A stretch of 64,000 nucleotides of DNA, taken from the NCBI GenBank assembly GCA_036245525.1, contig BTPG01000004.1, positions 228,289,376 to 228,353,375 of the forward strand, in the 5' to 3' direction. The notes beneath the pieces were generated by a model. That model was not told the DNA's origin. It did no database searches and worked only from the letters and a program-made list of their open reading frames with translations. This document shows positions 39,601 to 45,561 of the stretch, in pieces. Made by a program: the position numbers and the translations under genes. Position 1 is the stretch's first letter. Each line of letters opens with the position of its first letter. The DNA comes from Semisulcospira habei (lineage: Eukaryota; Mollusca; Gastropoda; Semisulcospiridae).

Positions 39601-42600
39601 ATTATCATGGTCAATCCAACTCCTGCTGTAGTGCAACAGGGTTAAATGGGTTGATATTCGAACACTTTAACCCCTTTGTGCATGTAGCCGCAGGGACTAT
39701 TTTACAGTACTGCACACTGTTGGCATCGCTTTTTTGTCGCCCTGATTCCTAAAAGTCTCATCGTAAAGCCAAAAGCAGTACCGACAGCCAAAGGGTTATA
39801 AAATATCTTCTGTTTCTTTAACCATCTAGGTGCTGGCATGGGAATATGAGAACCGGCGTCGAAAGGTGAAGTACCCGCCAGCCCTTTCCGACGCCATCCC
39901 CGTGCCCGGGGCCGAGATCATTCAGGAAAAGAGAACCAGGTTTTCCCTCTCGCATGACCAGGAGTCTATAGGTGGGTTATGGTTGCTGATATTGTTTGCG
40001 GAATTTTTTATTTCTTTCTGTCACTCTTTCTCTTTACTTGTACAGTCGAGGCTGGCCCTTAATTTGAAGCGCTGCAGGTCGGACATAGCATGGATGTCAC
40101 AAATTCCATGGTATTATCCAGCCTGCTCCGTCTGCAAGGGGCATATATCTACTTTATCGTGAGCCTCTGCAGTTGACTCAAGGAGTAAATTCAAGGGCAG
40201 TGCCAGATTAGCTTGGCGCCTGATGGTGCCAAGCTAATATGGCACTACCGTTGAATTGCCATGGCTGATCCACTCTCCTGCTGTAGTGTCAGGGCTGAAT
40301 GGGTTCAGTTTGTCGTGTCTTAACTGTGGTGCTTTGCAGGTGACCCCCAGTAGTAAAAGGTCTTCGGGCCCACGATGGGCTGCAGTGGGTCTGCGCACAG
40401 CCGTGTATGGACCCACTGCAGCCGCCGTGGGCACAAGGACCTTTGCTTACTGGCAATGCTTTGGGTGTATGGTAGTGGTTTTTGTTGTGGTGATTCCTGC
40501 AGGCAGGCTAAAATGCTTTAGGTGTATGGTAGTGGTTTTTGTTGCGGTGATTCCTGCAGGCAGGCTACAATGCTTTAGGTGTATGGTAGTGGTTTTTGTT
40601 GCGGTGATTCCTGCAGGCAGGCTAAAATGCTTTAGGTGTATGGTAGTGGTTTTTGTTGCGGTGACTCCTGCAGGCAGGCTAAAATGCTTTAGGTGTATGT
40701 TAGTGGTTTTTGTTGCGGTGATTCCTGCAGGCAGGCTAAAATGCTTTAGGTGTATGGTAGTGGTTTTTGTTGCGGTGATTCCTGCAGGCAGGCTAAAATG
40801 CTTTAGGTGTATGGTAGTGGTTTTTGTTGCGGTGATTCCTGCAGGCAGGCTAAAATGCTTTAGGTGTATGGTAGTGGTTTTTGTTGCGGTGATTCCTGCA
40901 GGCAGGCTAAAATGCTTTAGGTGTATGGTAGTGGTTTTTGTTGTGGTGATTCCTGCAGGCAGGCTAAAAGAGCTACCAACGGCCAAAGGGTTAACTTCTT
41001 TTAATTTCATTTTTTAAAATCATGTCTGGACTGGCTGTGGGCACTGGTACAGCAGAACCTGTTTTGACCACCTATGAAGAGATTACCTGTCAATTAACCC
41101 TTATCATTCGGAATACACCCGTGTGTGAAATAACTTACTTACTTACGCCTGTCACCCCTACCCGGGTATAGGCCGTCGACGAGAGACCTCCAGCAACTCC
41201 TGTCCTGTGCTTCTCCTTCGATTCTACTCCAGGTGGTTCCCAGTCTCTTGATGTCTGCTTGGAGGTCTCGACGCCAGGAGTTTCTCGGCCTACCTCTTTT
41301 CCTCTTTTCCTGGGGGTTCCATGACAATGCCTGCCTAGTGATACTGGAAGCTGGCTTTCTCAGGCTGTGACCGATCCATCCCCATCTTCTTCGCCCAATT
41401 TCATTCTCTGCTGTTATCTGCTCTGTTCTCTCCCAGAGTCTGACGTTGCTGATCTTCTCTGGCCAGTGGATTTTCAAAATTCTTCTAAGGCAACTGTTCA
41501 TGAAGGTTTGTACTCTGTTGACTGTGGTTTTTGTCAATCTCCAAGTCTCTGCTCCATATAGGAGAACTGCTTTTACATTGGAGTTGAAAATCCGGACTTT
41601 GGTGTGTTGTGACAGCTCTCTGGAACTCCACACTTTTTTTTAACTGGAGAAAGGCTGCTCTGGCTTTACCGATTCGTGCTCTGACATCTGCATCAGTGCC
41701 GCCTTTTTTGTCTATGATGCTCCCGAGATAGGTGAAGGACTCCACCTCCTCCAACGGGGTGGCAGCAAGCAAGACTGGTTTGTGTGAAATAAGTCGGACT
41801 AAAATAGTTCAAGGGTGGTGCCAGAATAGCTTGGCGCCTCTCGGCGCCAAGCTATTCTGGCACCATCCTTGAACTAAAGCCATTGGTCTATATCTTTATC
41901 TGTAAGTACTATAATGTAGCTTGCATATGGCAGTGTACAAATTTGAAGCTTTTAGCCTTAGTATGATATGGGTTAAAGACAGTTTCTAATGGATAAATAA
42001 TGGTCTTTGATGACAGGTACCACTGTTCACTCTTCCAGACTTCTCTTGAGAGAGGTCAGCCCCACAGGGTGGGTTTTTCTCTCTATTCTGGGGCATGTGT
42101 TTCTGTCTACCCTTTGTCCATTCACCTGTATTTGCCTTTTTAAAACTCTCCCTACTGTCTGCACTGCCTGTAGCTCTTGAATTGGATGTGTGTTGCTAAA
42201 TGGTCTTAGCTTTATTTAGGCCCCATGTTGTAGTTTATTTAACGTATTTGACCGGCTGGCGACATACATTCAATTTTCTGTTTAGTTTTTTTTTCACAAG
42301 CAGTGCAGGCACGTCCTGAGAAAGCCTTGTTGCTGTCGGGACGTTAAGCAATGTACAATCAATCAATCAATCAATTTCTCTTGAGAGAGCACCCGCGTTT
42401 TAAGACCGGTTTTTCGTGTGAACAAGTTGGTCACTTTGCTGTCTTGGCCTGGCTAGTTTGACTGCGTGTTTTACAGGCAACACCAGCGATTGTCAAGAAG
42501 CTGTCTCGGAAGCCGCGTCCAGCCACTCGGTAGACGAAAACGAGCTGGACAACTTCTCCGACATGATGTCAGCTAACGTGAGCGGCCGTGGGTCACCGAG

Positions 42601-45225
42601 TATCAGCGGCCGCGACACGCCTCTGTCGCAGGCGGGGAGCGTGGAGGAAAACCGCGGGCCGGCTGCTGAGTTACCCGTCCCTGTTCCGGAAACGGTGCAG
42701 AAACAGAATCGCGTGGACGTGACAGACAGATTTGGGAAGTTTGACCTTGAACGTAAGAATTGTGTGACCTTTGCTGGTCAGTTAGTTTGTCTTGTTCAGC
42801 CCTTTCCGTCCTGATACACTACTTTGTGAAAGAAATGTGACTATATAGTTCAAGGGTGGTGCCAGAATAGATTGGCGCCCTGAGGTGCCAATCTATTCTG
42901 GCACCACCCTTGAACTGAAACACTTGATCTATCTCCTGATCTGTAATACAGCCTGCAAAGGTCAGTACACAAAAGTGAAGAACGTCGGCCTCAGGATTTA
43001 TTGTCTATTTATTGCCTGTGCTGGTCTGTTACTTGGGATCATGCTTATTAGTGACCTGGTCGGCCATTCTGAATCTTGTTTAACCTTTGCCATCCTGATA
43101 TACGAATGCATGAAAGAATTTTGACAAGATAGTTCAAGGGTGGTACCAGAATAGATTTACGCCCTGAGGGGAGAAGAATAGCTTGTCACCCGTTGAGCAC
43201 CACCCTTGAACTATCATGCTTGATCCATTTTCTGTTGTGGTCATGGGTGGGACTTTTCCGGCTACAGCCGGATTTCTGGATTTAAAAAAACACACACAAA
43301 AAAAACCCTTTTTTTAATTTTTTATTTTTTTTCACTTAAAAGTGCCACAAGACCCTAGCTTTAGGATTCAACTTTTTTTTCGGTCCCACCCATGGTTGTA
43401 GTGTAACAAGGCTTAATGGGTTAAAAATACACCAGAACCTGTTTTGAGTGAGTACCCTTACGACAGACCTACTGTCATTACACTTTTTGCCCTTCGTTCT
43501 TCTCTTGGGAGAACACCTGTCATTTTTCTTGCAAAAGCAGGTAGTTGCTCAAAACAGGTTTGACTGTACTTCTCACTGTGCTGCAGGTGACGAGATTAAA
43601 TCGACTGTGAGTGACACGTGGAGCACAGATGTGCTGGCTAGCGACTCTGAACCGCCAGACCAGAACCAGCTGGATCGACTGGAGGAAGTGGCCGAGGAGA
43701 TGATTCGCCCCTTCATGCTCGCTACTCGTGATCAGGAGGTGAGGCGTAACAAGGTTGTTGTTGAACACCTGTTTGGAATCTCAGATAAATACTGATATTA
43801 TACAACACCCGTTTGGACTCTCAGATAAGCACTGATATTGTACTACACTCAAATCTCAGTACTGATATTGCACGACACCCGTTTGGACTCTCAGATAAGA
43901 AACAGGTCCGAAACAGAGCCTCAGGGCTCATGTTTTCAAACATTTGTTAAAAAGCTAAGGTGCTTTAGTTAACAAAGGAATTTTTCTGTTTCCCCCTGGT
44001 GATGGAAATGTTAAGCGGTCAAAAAGACAGCCTTTTAGGTTCACTGTCTTTCTTGACGTCTGTAGTTCACGATTGAGTTAACTCATTCTACCCCAACACT
44101 GAAATCCCCAAATTTCGCCGTCGTCCTCTGAAGACTGCAGTGCAGTGCAGGACACAGATCGACCATGATAGTTCAAGGGTAATACCAGAATATCTTGGCG
44201 CCCATAGGCGCCAAGCTATTCTGGCATCACCCTTGAACTACCATGGTCAATCCTTATCTTGCTGTGGTGTATCTGGGGCTGAATTAGTTAATACACTTGT
44301 GCGCATGACTTCTAATGAAAATGCCATAGTAGGACCTTTGAGGAACCAGCTTTCTGCATGACTTCTAATGAAAATGCCATAGTAGGACCTTTGAGGAACC
44401 AGCTTTCTGCATGACTTCTAATGAAAATGCCATAGTAGGACCTTTGAGGAACCAGCTTTCTGCATGACTTCTAATGAAAATGCCATAGTAGGACCTTTGA
44501 GGAACCAGCTTTCTGCATGACTTCTAATGAAAATGCCATAGTAGGACCTTTGAGGAACCAGCTTTCTGCATGACTTCTAATGAAAATGCCATAGTAGGAC
44601 CTTTGAGGAACCAGCTTTCTGCAAGAAGAACATGGTCAATAACTGATGCTCTCTCAAGTGAAGTTGTGAAGGGCATGTGGCATTAATGACCATTATTAAA
44701 GTGGCTACTGTCCCCTGAATGATGATCTTTAACCCCTGCACTTCCAAGTGCTGCAAGAGGTATAGATCGTCATGAACCCCAGCCCCCACTAATGCGGGGG
44801 CTCATGAGGATCTCTGCCTATTGGTGAAACCACTTTGTATCCATTGTTCATGGGACGACTGGAGCTTCTTTCGCATTGAATTGAAACAGATTTCACACGC
44901 ACCATGTCCGTACAGTGGCAGCCAGGGGGTTAATGTAGGGAGGAAACAGGCTTCGCTGTAATCAGACGTACCATGTCCGTACAATGGCAGCCAGGGGAGG
45001 GGGGGGGGGGTTATGTAGGGAGGAAACAGGCTTCGCTTTAATCGGATGTATCATGTATGTACTACAGTGGCGGCCGGGGGGTGGGGGTGGGGTTAATGTA
45101 GGGAGGAAACTGGCTTTGCTGTAAACAGACGTACCATGTATGTACTACAGTGGCAGCCAGCGGGATAATGTAGGGAGGAAACGGGCTTTGCTGTAATCAG
45201 ACGTACCATGTATGTACTACAGTGG

Positions 45226-45268
<43 letters not shown>

Positions 45269-45528
45269 GGTAATGTAGGGAAGAAACAGGCTTCGCTGTA
45301 ATCAGACTTAACATGTACATACAGTGGCAGGGAGGAAACAGGCTTCGCTGTAATCAGACGTTGCATGTACGTACAGTCTCAGCCAGGGGGGGTAATGTAG
45401 GGAGGAAACAGGCTTCGCTGTAATCAGACGTTGCATGTACGTACAGTGGCAGCTAAGGGGGGTAATGTAGGCGCCAGGAAACGGGCTTCGCTGTAATCAG
45501 ACGTACCATGTACGTACTACAGTGGCAG

Positions 45529-45561
<33 letters not shown>

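Noticed and set aside
40256..41017. Long frames on both strands (253 and 187 codons)
   Set aside because: Both come from the 57-bp repeat, whose length is divisible by three; they consist of the same 19 residues repeated.
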